This document shows positions 19,434 through 29,233 of a stretch of 64,000 bases of DNA, piece by piece. Numbering within the stretch: position 1 is the stretch's first letter; each line of letters starts with the position of its first letter. Source of the DNA: Rhizobiales bacterium 62-17 (GTDB taxonomy: Bacteria > Pseudomonadota > Alphaproteobacteria > Rhizobiales > Beijerinckiaceae); assembly GCA_001898965.1 (NCBI GenBank), contig MKVW01000006.1, forward strand, positions 298,882-362,881, given 5' to 3'. The position numbers were made by a program, and so were the translations under genes. Under the pieces are notes generated by a model. The model searched no databases, had not been told where the DNA came from, and saw only the letters and a program-made list of their open reading frames with translations.

Positions 19434-20711
19434 TCAGCGGCGCGAATCAGTGATCGATTCGTCGATCAAACGCGCCAAGGTCTCGGGATCCTGCGGAAAA
19501 CCCGCGCGAATCCAAAGGGCTTGCAGCCGCTTCAATGTGGCGCCGATGGCTGGTCCTGCGTCGATACCGCGCGCCAGAATATCGGCGCCGGTGACCGGCA
19601 GGCGGATTTCCGGCGTGTCGCGCAGGAAATGGAAGGCCGATCGCCAAGCTGGATCGTCGGGCGGCGCGGTGCTGGCCGCCTGTGTCAGCAGGAGGCCATC
19701 GAGCGCGGCGCGTCGTCCGTGGACATAGAGAAAGGCGCTCAGCTCACCGTGTGGCGGCGGGGCATTGCGTCCGTGCAGGGCGGTGGTCGCAGCGGCCGCC
19801 TGAATCAAGCGCAGCTCGTGCTGATTCGACAGTCGGAGCCGTTCGCGCAGGCGTGCTCCGTCCTCCTCCACCAGAACGCAGGCGGCGGCGAGGCGCAGAA
19901 TGGCGTCTCCCGGCAGGCCATGCGCCTGTTCGATGGTGATGAAGCGCCCCAGCGGTGCCGCATTGACGACACCGGCGACGAGCGGGCCGAGAAGCCCGGC
20001 CTGGGTCATATCGGCGACGACATCTGCCGCGCGCCGGGTGAGCAGCAGTTTCAACACTTCGGCTTGGATGCGTTCGCGCGACAAACGTTCCAGGCCATGG
20101 CGCTCGGCGATGGCGGCTTCGACAGCCTCCCGGTCCGGCGCCCCTTCGCCATAGGCGGCGTGAAAGCGGAACAGGCGCAAGATGCGCAGATAATCCTCGC
20201 GAATGCGCTGACGCGCTTCGCCGATGAAGCGCACATGGCGGGCTGCGATATCCTTCACGCCATCGGTATAGTCGTAGAGTTTGCCTGCGGCATCGACGGA
20301 TAAAGCATTGATGGTGAAGTCGCGGCGCAGCGCATCGGCGCGGAAATCGCGGCCGAAACGCACCACGGCGTGGCGCCCGTCGGTGGCTATGTCCTCGCGC
20401 AGGCTCGTCACCTCGAACGTCGTGCCCTCGATGAGCACGGTGATCGTGCCGTGCTCGATGCCAGTCGGGATCGTGCGCAATCGCGCCGCTTGGCACAGCT
20501 CCTGCGTGACGGCCGGCAAGGCGGTCGTCGCGAGATCGACTTCATGCACCGGCTGACCGAGCAGGGCGTTGCGGACCGCACCACCGACAACGCGCGTTTC
20601 CTCGCCGTCGCCGTTTAAGGTGTCGAGCAGGAGCCGCAGTTTCGGATCGTTGAGGAAGGCGGCGCCTTCGATCCGACCGTTGACGATCCGCGTGGCGGAG
20701 GACGCATTCAC
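19434..20711 (-). CDS. cca: CCA tRNA nucleotidyltransferase
   Basis: This class II nucleotidyltransferase repairs or adds the 3' CCA of tRNA; it is needed here because the tRNA-Thr in this window does not encode CCA. The 425-residue protein has the VGGAVRNALLG motif (residues 42-52), the metal-binding segment as Glu57-Val58-Asp59 (Asp-x-Asp in many relatives), the RRDFTINAL motif and the RILRLFRF helix. The start is GTG at 20711, overlapping the upstream NudL-like stop by four bases (GTGA), a sign of translational coupling. Confidence 0.93.
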   Translation of the reverse strand: MNASSATRIVNGRIEGAAFLNDPKLRLLLDTLNGDGEETRVVGGAVRNALLGQPVHEVDLATTALPAVTQELCQAARLRTIPTGIEHGTITVLIEGTTFEVTSLREDIATDGRHAVVRFGRDFRADALRRDFTINALSVDAAGKLYDYTDGVKDIAARHVRFIGEARQRIREDYLRILRLFRFHAAYGEGAPDREAVEAAIAERHGLERLSRERIQAEVLKLLLTRRAADVVADMTQAGLLGPLVAGVVNAAPLGRFITIEQAHGLPGDAILRLAAACVLVEEDGARLRERLRLSNQHELRLIQAAAATTALHGRNAPPPHGELSAFLYVHGRRAALDGLLLTQAASTAPPDDPAWRSAFHFLRDTPEIRLPVTGADILARGIDAGPAIGATLKRLQALWIRAGFPQDPETLARLIDESITDSRR

Positions 20712-21391
20712 GCGTAAAGCCTTTCGTAGAAATTGTAGAGAATGCCGGCCGTGGCGCCCCAGATGTAATGATCGCCGAAGGGGATGGCGTAGAAGGAGCG
20801 CATGATGCCTTCGAATTCGCGATGATGCAGATGGCGATTGCCAGGCTCCATCAGGAAGGCGAGGGGCACTTCGAAGGCGGCATCCACTTCATCGGGATTA
20901 AGAGTGTAGACGAGGTCTGGCTTGATGATGGCGACCACGGGGATGATGCGATAGCCGGTGCCGGTCTGATAGGGATCGAGATAGCCGACCGGCGAAGCAT
21001 CGGCCGGTTGCAAGCCGACCTCTTCATAGGCTTCGCGCAGGGCCGTATCGATGGGGGTCGCATCCTCCGGGTCCATGCGCCCGCCCGGAAAGGCTACTTG
21101 GCCCGCATGGGCGCGCAGCTTGCTCGTGCGTTGGGTGAGCAGCATGGTCGCGCCCTGGGGATGGGCGACCACGGGCACGAGGACGGCAGCCGGCTTGCCC
21201 AGGCCGTCATAGGAAAAGCGTTCGCGGTTGAGATTGTGATCGCCGCGCCGGGGCAAGACGCGGGTGAAGGCGTCCTGCGGCAGTTCGAGACTGAGCTTGT
21301 CACGCCCGCGCGTCTCGACCTCCGTCGCTGTAAAGGCGGCGGCCAACGGCTGCGCCTTGTCGATGCGGTCGTCCATCCAGCCTTCGCTCAC
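20708..21391 (-). CDS. CoA pyrophosphatase, Nudix family (NudL-like)
   Basis: The 227-residue protein carries a Nudix-like box at about 103-127 (GGRMDPEDA to REAYEEVGL), preceded by the LRAHAGQVAFPGG segment typical of coenzyme-A pyrophosphatases of the NudL/YeaB group. It would split CoA into phosphopantetheine and adenosine 3',5'-bisphosphate. Its start is GTG at 21391, sharing a GTGA overlap with the DUF1285 gene upstream, and it overlaps cca downstream in the same way. Confidence 0.92.
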   Translation of the reverse strand: MSEGWMDDRIDKAQPLAAAFTATEVETRGRDKLSLELPQDAFTRVLPRRGDHNLNRERFSYDGLGKPAAVLVPVVAHPQGATMLLTQRTSKLRAHAGQVAFPGGRMDPEDATPIDTALREAYEEVGLQPADASPVGYLDPYQTGTGYRIIPVVAIIKPDLVYTLNPDEVDAAFEVPLAFLMEPGNRHLHHREFEGIMRSFYAIPFGDHYIWGATAGILYNFYERLYA

Positions 21392-21981
21392 ACCAAACCC
21401 TCGATCTCGTCAGCCGGCGCCATGGGAAAGAAGGAACCGGCGGAGGCGATGCCGAACATGGCCCGACCATCGATATCGCGGGTCTCGCCGCGTTCGACAA
21501 GATCATAGAAAATCGGCCGGGTGACCAGCGCCCAGAGGTCGCCGCGCACGAGGACATAGGGCTTGATGCCCTCCGAAGGCCCCGGTTCGAAGCGCAGCGG
21601 ATGGTCCGCGTCGGCGCTGACATGGTCGTCGACATTGGTACGGAAGGTCAGCGCGCCGTCTTTCTCGAGACATTCGACCGCCAGGAAGGGGGCGTCCTCG
21701 ACCGCGACGGAGACTTTTTCGACCGGCGTGACCAGCATGTGGCCCTCCGGGTCCTTGCGCAGGATCGACGCGAAGAGTTTCACGAGGGGCAGGCGGCCGA
21801 TCGGCGAATTCTGGTAGAACCAGGTGCCGTCGCGGGCGATGCGCAGGCCGATATCGCCGCAATAGGGCGGGTTCCACAGGTGGACGGGCGGCAGACCGCG
21901 TTCGCCGGCCGCGCGGGCTGCCGAGGCCAGATTGTTCAATTCCGCCGCCGTTTCGCCGCCTGTTGTCGCCTTTGCCGCCAT
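21388..21981 (-). CDS. DUF1285 domain protein
   Basis: The 197-residue product matches DUF1285: LWNPPYCGDIGLRIARDGTW near residue 35, the 'GRLPLVKLFASIL' segment and 'KPYVLVRGDLWALVTRPIFYDLV'. It is a soluble beta-rich protein without known activity. It heads a minus-strand operon with NudL and cca, divergent from the moxR operon, an arrangement widespread in Hyphomicrobiales. Confidence 0.92.
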   Translation of the reverse strand: MAAKATTGGETAAELNNLASAARAAGERGLPPVHLWNPPYCGDIGLRIARDGTWFYQNSPIGRLPLVKLFASILRKDPEGHMLVTPVEKVSVAVEDAPFLAVECLEKDGALTFRTNVDDHVSADADHPLRFEPGPSEGIKPYVLVRGDLWALVTRPIFYDLVERGETRDIDGRAMFGIASAGSFFPMAPADEIEGLV

Positions 21982-22242
21982 ATTCCCGCGCGCTTTCAGT
22001 GAACACTGCCGAGTGAATCACGGATGATTTGGGTTGTGGATGCCCGATTGGGAGCCAATCTTGCTAGCAGAATATGCCGGGAATTCGATCCGGCGCATTT
22101 TCCTGTGGCAAAGGTGGCTGGGCGCCCAAACTGCCGGGATTGTGAAGACCCGGTCATCGACAACCGGCAACGGGCCTCTAAACTGGCCTAAATCTCGTAT
22201 CCGGCGGACCAGGAACGGTTCGCGCTGCCTGAAGGAGGCACA

Positions 22243-23253
22243 ATGAGTGCGGTGACGGAACAGCAGCCGGTCTCCATCGAGGAGGCAGCGGTTCGGCAGG
22301 CTGAGCAGGCGCTGGAGAAGGTTGCCGCCGCCCGCGCCGCCATCGGGACGGTCATTTTCGGTCAGACCCAGGTGGTCGAGGAAACCTTGGTGACCTTGAT
22401 CGCCGGTGGCCACGGCCTGCTGGTCGGCGTGCCAGGTCTTGCCAAGACCAAATTGGTGGAAACGCTGGGCACGGTTCTCGGCCTCGACGCGCGCCGGGTG
22501 CAGTTCACGCCCGATCTGATGCCAGCCGACATTCTGGGCTCCGAAATCATGGAAGAGGCGGCTGACGGCAAGCGTGCCTTCCGCTTCGTGCGCGGACCGA
22601 TCTTCGCGCAATTGCTGATGGCTGACGAAATCAATCGCGCCAGCCCACGCACCCAGTCGGCGCTTTTGCAGTCGATGCAGGAATATCATGTGACGGTGGC
22701 CGGCGAGCGGCATGATCTGCCACGGCCCTTTCATGTGCTGGCGACACAGAACCCGCTGGAACAGGAAGGTACTTATCCTCTGCCGGAAGCGCAGCTCGAC
22801 CGCTTCTTGATGCAGATCGACGTATCTTATCCCGATCGCGCCGCCGAGCGCCGCATTTTGATCGAGACCACCGGCGAGGCGGAAGCAACACCTCGCGCGG
22901 CGATGACCGCCGAGGACCTGATGGCGACGCAGCGCCTGGTGCGCCGTCTGCCGGTTGGCGATCGGGTTGTCGAAGCCATTCTCGATGTCGTGCGCACGGC
23001 GCGTCCGGGTGAAGGCGACAAAGAGATCACGCAGCATATCGCCTGGGGGCCTGGCCCGCGTGCTGCTCAGGCGCTGATGCTGGCCTCGCGCGCCCGCGCT
23101 TTGGTCGGCGGCCGTTTGGCGCCGTCGCTTGACGATATCAAGGCGCTGGCCGAGCCGGTGCTGAAGCATCGCATGGCGTTGACTTTCGCCGCGCGCGCGG
23201 AAGGCGAGACGGTGGCGGGGGTGATCCAGCGTCTCGTGGAAAGGATTGGCTGA
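22243..23253 (+). CDS. MoxR family AAA+ ATPase
   Basis: The 336-residue cytoplasmic ATPase has Walker A GVPGLAKT (62-69), Walker B LLMADEI (Asp128, Glu129), a sensor 'ATQNPLEQEGTYPLPEAQLDRF' segment and the C-terminal lid. MoxR proteins act as chaperones for von Willebrand-type partners. GGAGG lies seven bases before the ATG. The next three genes follow without gaps and encode the DUF58, DUF4159 and vWA-like proteins it is expected to work with. Confidence 0.95.
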   Translation: MSAVTEQQPVSIEEAAVRQAEQALEKVAAARAAIGTVIFGQTQVVEETLVTLIAGGHGLLVGVPGLAKTKLVETLGTVLGLDARRVQFTPDLMPADILGSEIMEEAADGKRAFRFVRGPIFAQLLMADEINRASPRTQSALLQSMQEYHVTVAGERHDLPRPFHVLATQNPLEQEGTYPLPEAQLDRFLMQIDVSYPDRAAERRILIETTGEAEATPRAAMTAEDLMATQRLVRRLPVGDRVVEAILDVVRTARPGEGDKEITQHIAWGPGPRAAQALMLASRARALVGGRLAPSLDDIKALAEPVLKHRMALTFAARAEGETVAGVIQRLVERIG

Positions 23254-23256
23254 CGG

Positions 23257-24180
23257 ATGGTCGATGCCCGTCTCCTCGACAAGCAGGAGAGCGCGCTCGG
23301 TGCTACGCACAGCCACGACGCGCTATCCCTGGCGCGGCGTCTGCCCAGTCTTGTCGTGGCTGCCAAACAGGTGGCCGCCACGGTCATGCACGGCGTCCAT
23401 GGGCGCCGTCGGGCCGGTATCGGTGAGACGTTCTGGCAATTCCGTCCCTTCGTCTGGGGTGAATCGACCACGCGGATCGACTGGCGCCGTTCGGCGCGGG
23501 ACGATCGGATCTATGTGCGCGAACGTGAGTGGGAAGCCGCTCATACGGTGTGGATCTGGATCGATCGTTCGCCATCCATGGCCTATGTCTCGACGCTGGC
23601 GGCGCAATCGAAGATCGATCGCGCCGTGGTGCTCGGTCTCGCTGCCGCCGATCTTCTGGTGCGCGGTGGCGAGCGCGTCGGCATTCCAGGCCTCATGCGG
23701 CCGGTTGCAGCTCGCAACGTGGTCGATCGGTTCGCCGAAGTGCTGATCGAGGAAGAAAAGCGCGCGAGCTTCGTGCCCACCGAACTGCCGCCGCGCGAAG
23801 CGCTGGCGCCGCGTTCGCAGGCCATCGTGATCAGCGATATGCTGTCGGATCCGGCCGAGATCGAAACGACGATCCACGGCATGGCGGCCCGTGGCGCCAC
23901 GGGCCATGTGGTGATGATCGCCGATCCGGTGGAGGAAACTTTTCCGTTTGCCGGTCATGTCGAATTTCTCGATGTCGACAGTTCCGCGCGATTGCGCGTC
24001 GGCGAGGCGCAATCGTTCAAAGCCGATTATGTGGCGCGTCTGGCCGCCCATCGCGATCGGGTGCGGGCCATCTGCACGTCGCGGGGCTGGAGTTTCGCCA
24101 TCCACCGCACCGATGTGCCGGCGTCGCAGGCGTTGCTCGCGCTGCGGCTGTGTGTTGAAGCAGCGCAGGGAGGCGCTTGA
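23257..24180 (+). CDS. DUF58 domain protein
   Basis: The 307-residue protein has the DUF58 core: the 'FRPFVWGESTTRIDWRRSARDD' segment at about residues 65-86, 'VREREWEAAHTVWIWIDRSPSM' after it, and a vWA-like fold to the end. The Asp-x-Ser-x-Ser metal site appears as DRSPS. It starts 3 bases after moxR and its stop overlaps the next start by one base. It is a predicted partner of the MoxR ATPase. Confidence 0.93.
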   Translation: MVDARLLDKQESALGATHSHDALSLARRLPSLVVAAKQVAATVMHGVHGRRRAGIGETFWQFRPFVWGESTTRIDWRRSARDDRIYVREREWEAAHTVWIWIDRSPSMAYVSTLAAQSKIDRAVVLGLAAADLLVRGGERVGIPGLMRPVAARNVVDRFAEVLIEEEKRASFVPTELPPREALAPRSQAIVISDMLSDPAEIETTIHGMAARGATGHVVMIADPVEETFPFAGHVEFLDVDSSARLRVGEAQSFKADYVARLAAHRDRVRAICTSRGWSFAIHRTDVPASQALLALRLCVEAAQGGA

Positions 24181-27071
24181 TGTTCGGCCTTCCGCTTGCT
24201 TTCACCGCGCCGCTGGTTCTGGCTTCGCTCGCGCTGCTGCCGCTGCTCTGGTATTTGCTGCGCATCACGCCGCCACGGCCGAAGCCGATCGCCTTTCCGC
24301 CGTTGAAGCTGATCCTCGATCTGCAACCGAAGGAAGACACGCCGGCGCGCACGCCCTGGTGGCTCCTGCTGATGCGTTTGCTGCTGGCCGCCGCCATCAT
24401 TCTGGCGATGGCGGGGCCGGTGTGGAACCCACGTCCCGTGACCGAGACCGGCAAGGGACCGCTGCTGGTGATCGTCGATGATGGCTGGCCGGCGGCGGTA
24501 CAATGGAATTTGCGTGTGTCGGCGGCGAGCGAGGCGATTGCCTCGGCCGCGCGCCAGGGTCGCGCGAGCGCCGTTGCCGCCGTTTCGGAAGGGGTGCGCG
24601 ACATCGCCATCAGCGATCCGGCCAAGGCGACGGAACGGCTGCGCGCGATGAAGCCTGTTCCTTATACGCCGGAGCGGCCGGCGGCTCTCACGGCGGTTCG
24701 CAAGTTCCTGACCGCCAATCCGCAGAGTGATGTGCTCTGGATCGCCGATGGCGTTGCTGCCGGCAATGCGCGTGGCTTCGCCGAAGGGCTGATTGATGCG
24801 GCCGGCGATACTGCCAGCGTGCGCGTGCTCACCGCTTCGCAAACGCCACTGGCGTTGGGCGGAGCGCAGAACGCGGCGGGGGCGCTTGACGTGCGGATAT
24901 TGCGCGCCGGCCCCGGCGGCATGGCGCAAGGGCAATTGCGCGCTTACGACCTTAAAGGACTGCCGATCGGTGACACGCGCTTTGCCTTTACCAGCGGCAA
25001 CAACGAGACCAGCGCGCGCTTCGAACTGCCGGTCGAACTGCGCAATGAAATCGCGCGGATCGAAATCGATCAGGAGCATTCGGCTGGCGCCGTGACCTTG
25101 CTCGACTCGCGCGCCAAGCGGCGGCGTGTCGCCATTGTCACGGGTGTCACGGCCGATGTGGCGCAACCGCTGTTGTCGCCCTCTTATTACGTGACGCGGG
25201 CACTCGGCCCCTATGCGGACGTGCGCGAGCCGCGTGCGGGCACGCGCGATCCGGTGAGCGCTGCGCTGGAAGATCGTCCGTCGGTGCTGGTCTTGGCCGA
25301 TGTCGGTGTGGTGAGCGGTCCGGCGCAGGAGAAGCTACGCCAGTTTATCGACGAGGGTGGCGTGCTGCTGCGTTTCGCCGGCAGCCGGCTCGCCGCGTCG
25401 ACCGATGAATTCGTGCCGGTGCGTTTGCGCCGTGGTGGCCGTGTCCTGGGCGGTTCTCTGTCTTGGGATACGCCGCGCCGGCTGGCGCCGTTCGATCGCG
25501 AGTCGCCGTTCTACGGTCTGCCGGTCAGCGAGGAAGTGGCGGTGACGCGGCAAGTGCTGGCCGAACCGGAGGCCGGCCTGCCGGGCAAGACCTGGGCCGC
25601 GCTGGAAGACGGTACGCCGATGGTGACGGCGATGCGCAGTGGCAAAGGCATGATGGTTTTGGTGCATGTGACCGCCGACACCACGTGGTCGAACCTGCCG
25701 TTGTCGGGTCTCTTCGTCGACATGCTGCGCCGGATCGTCGCCATGTCGGGTGAAAGCGCGACAGGCAGTGAAAGCGGAACGGCTTCAGGAGAAGGACAGG
25801 TGAACCGTACCGAGACGGCAGCTCCCACGCGCACGCTCGATGGTTTTGGTGTGCTCGGCACGCCGCCCGTGACGGCCAAGCCCATTCAATTGGATCATGA
25901 TGGCATTGGCAGTGCCGATCATCCGCCGGGCTTTTACGGCCCCCTGACGGCTTTGATCGCGGTGAATACCCTGTCGCCGCAGGACAAGTTGGAGGCCGCC
26001 AATTTCAGCGGCCTGCGGCTTGAGAGCCAGGCCTTGCGGCCGGCCGATCCGATCGATCTGCGGCCGTGGCTGATTGCTTTGGCCTTTGCTCTTTATCTGG
26101 CCGATGCTCTGGCTTCGATCTGGCTTGGCGGTGGTATGGCCGCCTGGCGGCGTGGCCGCAAGGTCGGCGGTGCCGCGGTCGCCGGCGGCCTGTTGCTGAT
26201 GGCTTTCGCCGTGGGGCAGATCGTGCAGAGCCTGCCGGCCTCGGCGCAGGCGCAGTACAGCCCGTCGCCATTTCCGCGCCAGCCCGATTTCCGGTTCCCA
26301 GGGCGGGTGCAGGCACCGGCTACCTTGGGTGACATTCATCCCGCTTTGGTCACGCGTCTGGCTTACGCGGTTACGGGCGATGCACGCGTGGATGAGGCGA
26401 GCCGCGTTGGTTTGTTGGCTCTGTCGCGTGCCTTGGCGGCACGCACGGCTTTGACGCCGGGCGATCCGATGGCCGTCAATCCGGCCAAGGATGAACTGAC
26501 CTTCTTCCCGTTGATCTATTGGCCTATCGTCGCTTCGGCGCCGCAGCCCTCGCCCGATGCGGTGGCGCGCATTTCCAACTTCATGAAACAGGGCGGCACG
26601 ATCGTTTTCGACACGCGTGATGCGATGACGAGCCGGCCGGGCGAGGCGCCGTCGCCGGAGACGCGATGGCTGCGCACGCTGCTCGCCGGCGTCGATGTGC
26701 CGGAGCTGGAAGTGGTGCCGCGCGATCACGTGGTGACAAAGACATTTTATCTGCTCGACAATTTCGTCGGCCGCACGACCGTGGGGCAGACATGGATCGA
26801 AGCCCTGCCGCCGCCGACGGAAGATCCGGCGCAGCGCCCGGCGCGTGCCGGCGACAGCGTGTCGCCCATCATCATCACGTCGAACGATCTGGCGGCGGCC
26901 TGGGCGATCGATACCAGCGGTCAGCCGCTGTATCCGCTCATTCCGGGCACCAATCGGCAGCGGGAAATGGCGATCCGTGGCGGCGTCAATCTCGTCATGT
27001 ACACGCTGACCGGCAATTATAAATCCGATCAGGTGCATGTGCGCGACCTGCTCGAGCGGCTGGGACACTAA
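24180..27071 (+). CDS. DUF4159 / BatA-type membrane protein
   Basis: The 963-residue inner-membrane protein begins with two helices typical of Aerotolerance-BatA N-termini (residues about 5-25 and 58-80). A long extracytoplasmic region with a vWA-like fold follows, then helices near 620-640 and 670-690. The C-terminal DUF4159 domain starts around 'FPRQPDFRFPGR' and contains 'LTFFPLIYWP' and 'GGTIVFDTRD'. The start is the ATG at 24180, directly behind a TTG. Function is unknown, although the operon pattern suggests a cell-envelope assembly or stress role. Confidence 0.92.
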   Translation: MFGLPLAFTAPLVLASLALLPLLWYLLRITPPRPKPIAFPPLKLILDLQPKEDTPARTPWWLLLMRLLLAAAIILAMAGPVWNPRPVTETGKGPLLVIVDDGWPAAVQWNLRVSAASEAIASAARQGRASAVAAVSEGVRDIAISDPAKATERLRAMKPVPYTPERPAALTAVRKFLTANPQSDVLWIADGVAAGNARGFAEGLIDAAGDTASVRVLTASQTPLALGGAQNAAGALDVRILRAGPGGMAQGQLRAYDLKGLPIGDTRFAFTSGNNETSARFELPVELRNEIARIEIDQEHSAGAVTLLDSRAKRRRVAIVTGVTADVAQPLLSPSYYVTRALGPYADVREPRAGTRDPVSAALEDRPSVLVLADVGVVSGPAQEKLRQFIDEGGVLLRFAGSRLAASTDEFVPVRLRRGGRVLGGSLSWDTPRRLAPFDRESPFYGLPVSEEVAVTRQVLAEPEAGLPGKTWAALEDGTPMVTAMRSGKGMMVLVHVTADTTWSNLPLSGLFVDMLRRIVAMSGESATGSESGTASGEGQVNRTETAAPTRTLDGFGVLGTPPVTAKPIQLDHDGIGSADHPPGFYGPLTALIAVNTLSPQDKLEAANFSGLRLESQALRPADPIDLRPWLIALAFALYLADALASIWLGGGMAAWRRGRKVGGAAVAGGLLLMAFAVGQIVQSLPASAQAQYSPSPFPRQPDFRFPGRVQAPATLGDIHPALVTRLAYAVTGDARVDEASRVGLLALSRALAARTALTPGDPMAVNPAKDELTFFPLIYWPIVASAPQPSPDAVARISNFMKQGGTIVFDTRDAMTSRPGEAPSPETRWLRTLLAGVDVPELEVVPRDHVVTKTFYLLDNFVGRTTVGQTWIEALPPPTEDPAQRPARAGDSVSPIIITSNDLAAAWAIDTSGQPLYPLIPGTNRQREMAIRGGVNLVMYTLTGNYKSDQVHVRDLLERLGH

Positions 27072-27073
27072 CC

Positions 27074-29170
27074 ATGACCCAGTTCAACATCGCCCTTTCG
27101 CCTCTCGTGCCGAGCCTCGTTCTGGCATTTCTGGCGCTGGGCGCGATCATCGTCATCGCTTTGAGCTTCTGGGCACGACGCAAGGGCGCGTGGCTGCGTG
27201 CGCTCGGCCTTGGATTGATTCTGTTCTCGCTGGCTGATCCGTCGCTCGTGCGCGAGGATCGCGATCCCTTGAAGGATGTGGTTGCGGTCGTTCTCGATCG
27301 CAGCGCGAGCCAGTCGATCGGTGAGCGTACGGCGCAGACCGATCAGGCCAAGGAACAGATCGAGAAATCGCTCGCCGCGCTCGGCAATGTCGAAACCCGT
27401 GTCGTTGAAGCGGGCGGCGGCGATGCGGATGCCGATGGCACGCGCCTGTTCTCGGCTTTGTCCTCGGCCTTGGCTGATGTGCCACCGGAGCGGGTGGGGG
27501 GCGCCTTCATCGTCACCGATGGCGTCGTTCACGATATTCCAGCGCACCCCGATCTGCTCGGCTTCAAGGCGCCAGTGCATGCTTTGATCACCGGCCATGA
27601 AGGTGAGCGTGATCGGCGCATCGAACTGGTCGAAGCGCCGCGCTTCGGTCTCGTCGGCAAGGATCAGACGATCACCGCACGCATTCTCGATTCCGCCGAT
27701 CGCGGCGAGCCGGTCGAACTCGTGGTGCGTCGCGACGGCGCCGAAATTTCGCGGCAGCGCGTACGTACAGGCGCGACCGTGCGCGTCAATGTGCGGGTCG
27801 AGCACGGCGGTCCCAATGTGGTCGAGCTGGAAGTGGCCGCTTTGGACGATGAGCTGACGGCTCTCAACAACAAGGCTGTCGTCCTCATCGAAGGCGTGCG
27901 CGACAAGCTGAAAGTGCTGCTGGTTTCGGGTGAACCGCATGCGGGCGAGCGCACATGGCGTAATCTCTTGAAGTCGGACGCCAATGTCGATCTCGTCCAT
28001 TTCACCATTCTGCGGCCGCCGGAAAAGTCGGGCCTTGATGGCACGCCGATTTCGGAACTGTCGCTCATCGCCTTTCCGACAGCCGATCTGTTCGGCCGCA
28101 AGATACGCGAATTCGATCTGATCATTTTCGATCGCTATTCGAACCAGACGGTGCTGCCGCCCGTCTATTTCGAGAATATCGTGCGCTTCGTGCGCGAGGG
28201 TGGCGCGCTGCTGATCGCCGCCGGGCCGGATTATTCGGGGCGTGACGGTCTGTTCTTCTCGCCATTGGGCAAGATCGCGCCGGCGCGACCGAGCGGCGAC
28301 GTGATCGAGAAGGCCTTCCGCGCGCAGATCACCACCATGGGGAACCGGCATCCGGTGACGCGCGGCCTGCCGGGCGCCGATCAGACGCCGCCGGCCTGGA
28401 GCGAATGGTTCCGTCAGGTCGATGCCGAACCTCTGCGGGGCACGCCGGTGATGTCGGGCATCGACAACAAGCCGTTGCTGCTGCTGTCGCGCGAGGAGAA
28501 GGGGCGTGTCGGCCTGTTGCTGAGCGACCAGATCTGGCTGTGGGCGCGTAACTATCAGAACGGCGGGCCGCATCTCGAATTGCTGCGCCGGCTGGCGCAC
28601 TGGTTGATGAAGGAGCCGGAGCTTGAGGAAGAGGCTTTGCGCGCGACGGCGCGCGGGCGCGAGATCTCCATCGAGCGCCAGAGCCTGAAAGACGCGATCG
28701 ATCCGGTGACGGTGACGTCTCCATCAGGCAATTCGCAGATCGTCACTTTGAAGGAAGCCGACCCCGGCATCTCGCGCGCGCAGGTGCGCGTCACCGAGCC
28801 CGGCCTTTACCGGCTGACGGATGGGGAACTCACGGCGCTGGTCAATGTCGGCGCGGAAAATCCGGTCGAATTCCGCGAAGTGGTTTCGACCTTGGACAAG
28901 CTGCGGCCGCTGGTCGAGGCGACGGGCGGCACGGTGCGGCGCATCTCGGCCGGCAGCGGCGATGCGATCAGCCTGCCGCGCTTCACGTCCATGCGTGACA
29001 GCCCTCTCTATGGCGGTTCGGATTACGTGGCGATCCGGCGCACGGGCGCCAGCGTCGTCACAGGCATCGGCGTCGCACCGCTCGCCATCGGCTTCCTCGG
29101 CCTCCTGGCGCTGCTGGGTAGCGTGCTGGTTGGCTGGCTGTGGGAAAGCCGTCGGCGCGGCGAGGCCTGA
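27074..29170 (+). CDS. Membrane protein with vWA-like and glutamine-amidotransferase-like domains
   Basis: The 698-residue protein starts with two membrane helices (about 10-35 and 38-58) and a vWA-like site (VLDRSAS, Asp-x-Ser-x-Ser form, near residues 75-80). The middle (about 270-450) resembles a class I amidotransferase fold with 'VLLVSGEPHAGERTWRNLL' and 'FVREGGALLIAAGPDYSG', but no catalytic Cys nucleophile elbow is evident. A last helix lies near 660-685. It starts 2 bases after the DUF4159 gene and ends the moxR operon. Confidence 0.9.
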   Translation: MTQFNIALSPLVPSLVLAFLALGAIIVIALSFWARRKGAWLRALGLGLILFSLADPSLVREDRDPLKDVVAVVLDRSASQSIGERTAQTDQAKEQIEKSLAALGNVETRVVEAGGGDADADGTRLFSALSSALADVPPERVGGAFIVTDGVVHDIPAHPDLLGFKAPVHALITGHEGERDRRIELVEAPRFGLVGKDQTITARILDSADRGEPVELVVRRDGAEISRQRVRTGATVRVNVRVEHGGPNVVELEVAALDDELTALNNKAVVLIEGVRDKLKVLLVSGEPHAGERTWRNLLKSDANVDLVHFTILRPPEKSGLDGTPISELSLIAFPTADLFGRKIREFDLIIFDRYSNQTVLPPVYFENIVRFVREGGALLIAAGPDYSGRDGLFFSPLGKIAPARPSGDVIEKAFRAQITTMGNRHPVTRGLPGADQTPPAWSEWFRQVDAEPLRGTPVMSGIDNKPLLLLSREEKGRVGLLLSDQIWLWARNYQNGGPHLELLRRLAHWLMKEPELEEEALRATARGREISIERQSLKDAIDPVTVTSPSGNSQIVTLKEADPGISRAQVRVTEPGLYRLTDGELTALVNVGAENPVEFREVVSTLDKLRPLVEATGGTVRRISAGSGDAISLPRFTSMRDSPLYGGSDYVAIRRTGASVVTGIGVAPLAIGFLGLLALLGSVLVGWLWESRRRGEA

Positions 29171-29233
29171 TCGCCGTAGGTTTCCCCAATTTCAGAGCGA
29201 TGCCCTTGATCGCGCGGCCGGCGGGCGAAAGTC

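Noticed and set aside
22018-23316. 432-codon minus-strand open frame over moxR
   Set aside because: It lies entirely opposite the conserved MoxR gene and its leader, with no recognisable domain.
24027-28600. Large minus-strand open frames opposite the DUF58/DUF4159/vWA operon
   Set aside because: High GC makes long antisense frames common; codon pattern and families support only the plus strand.
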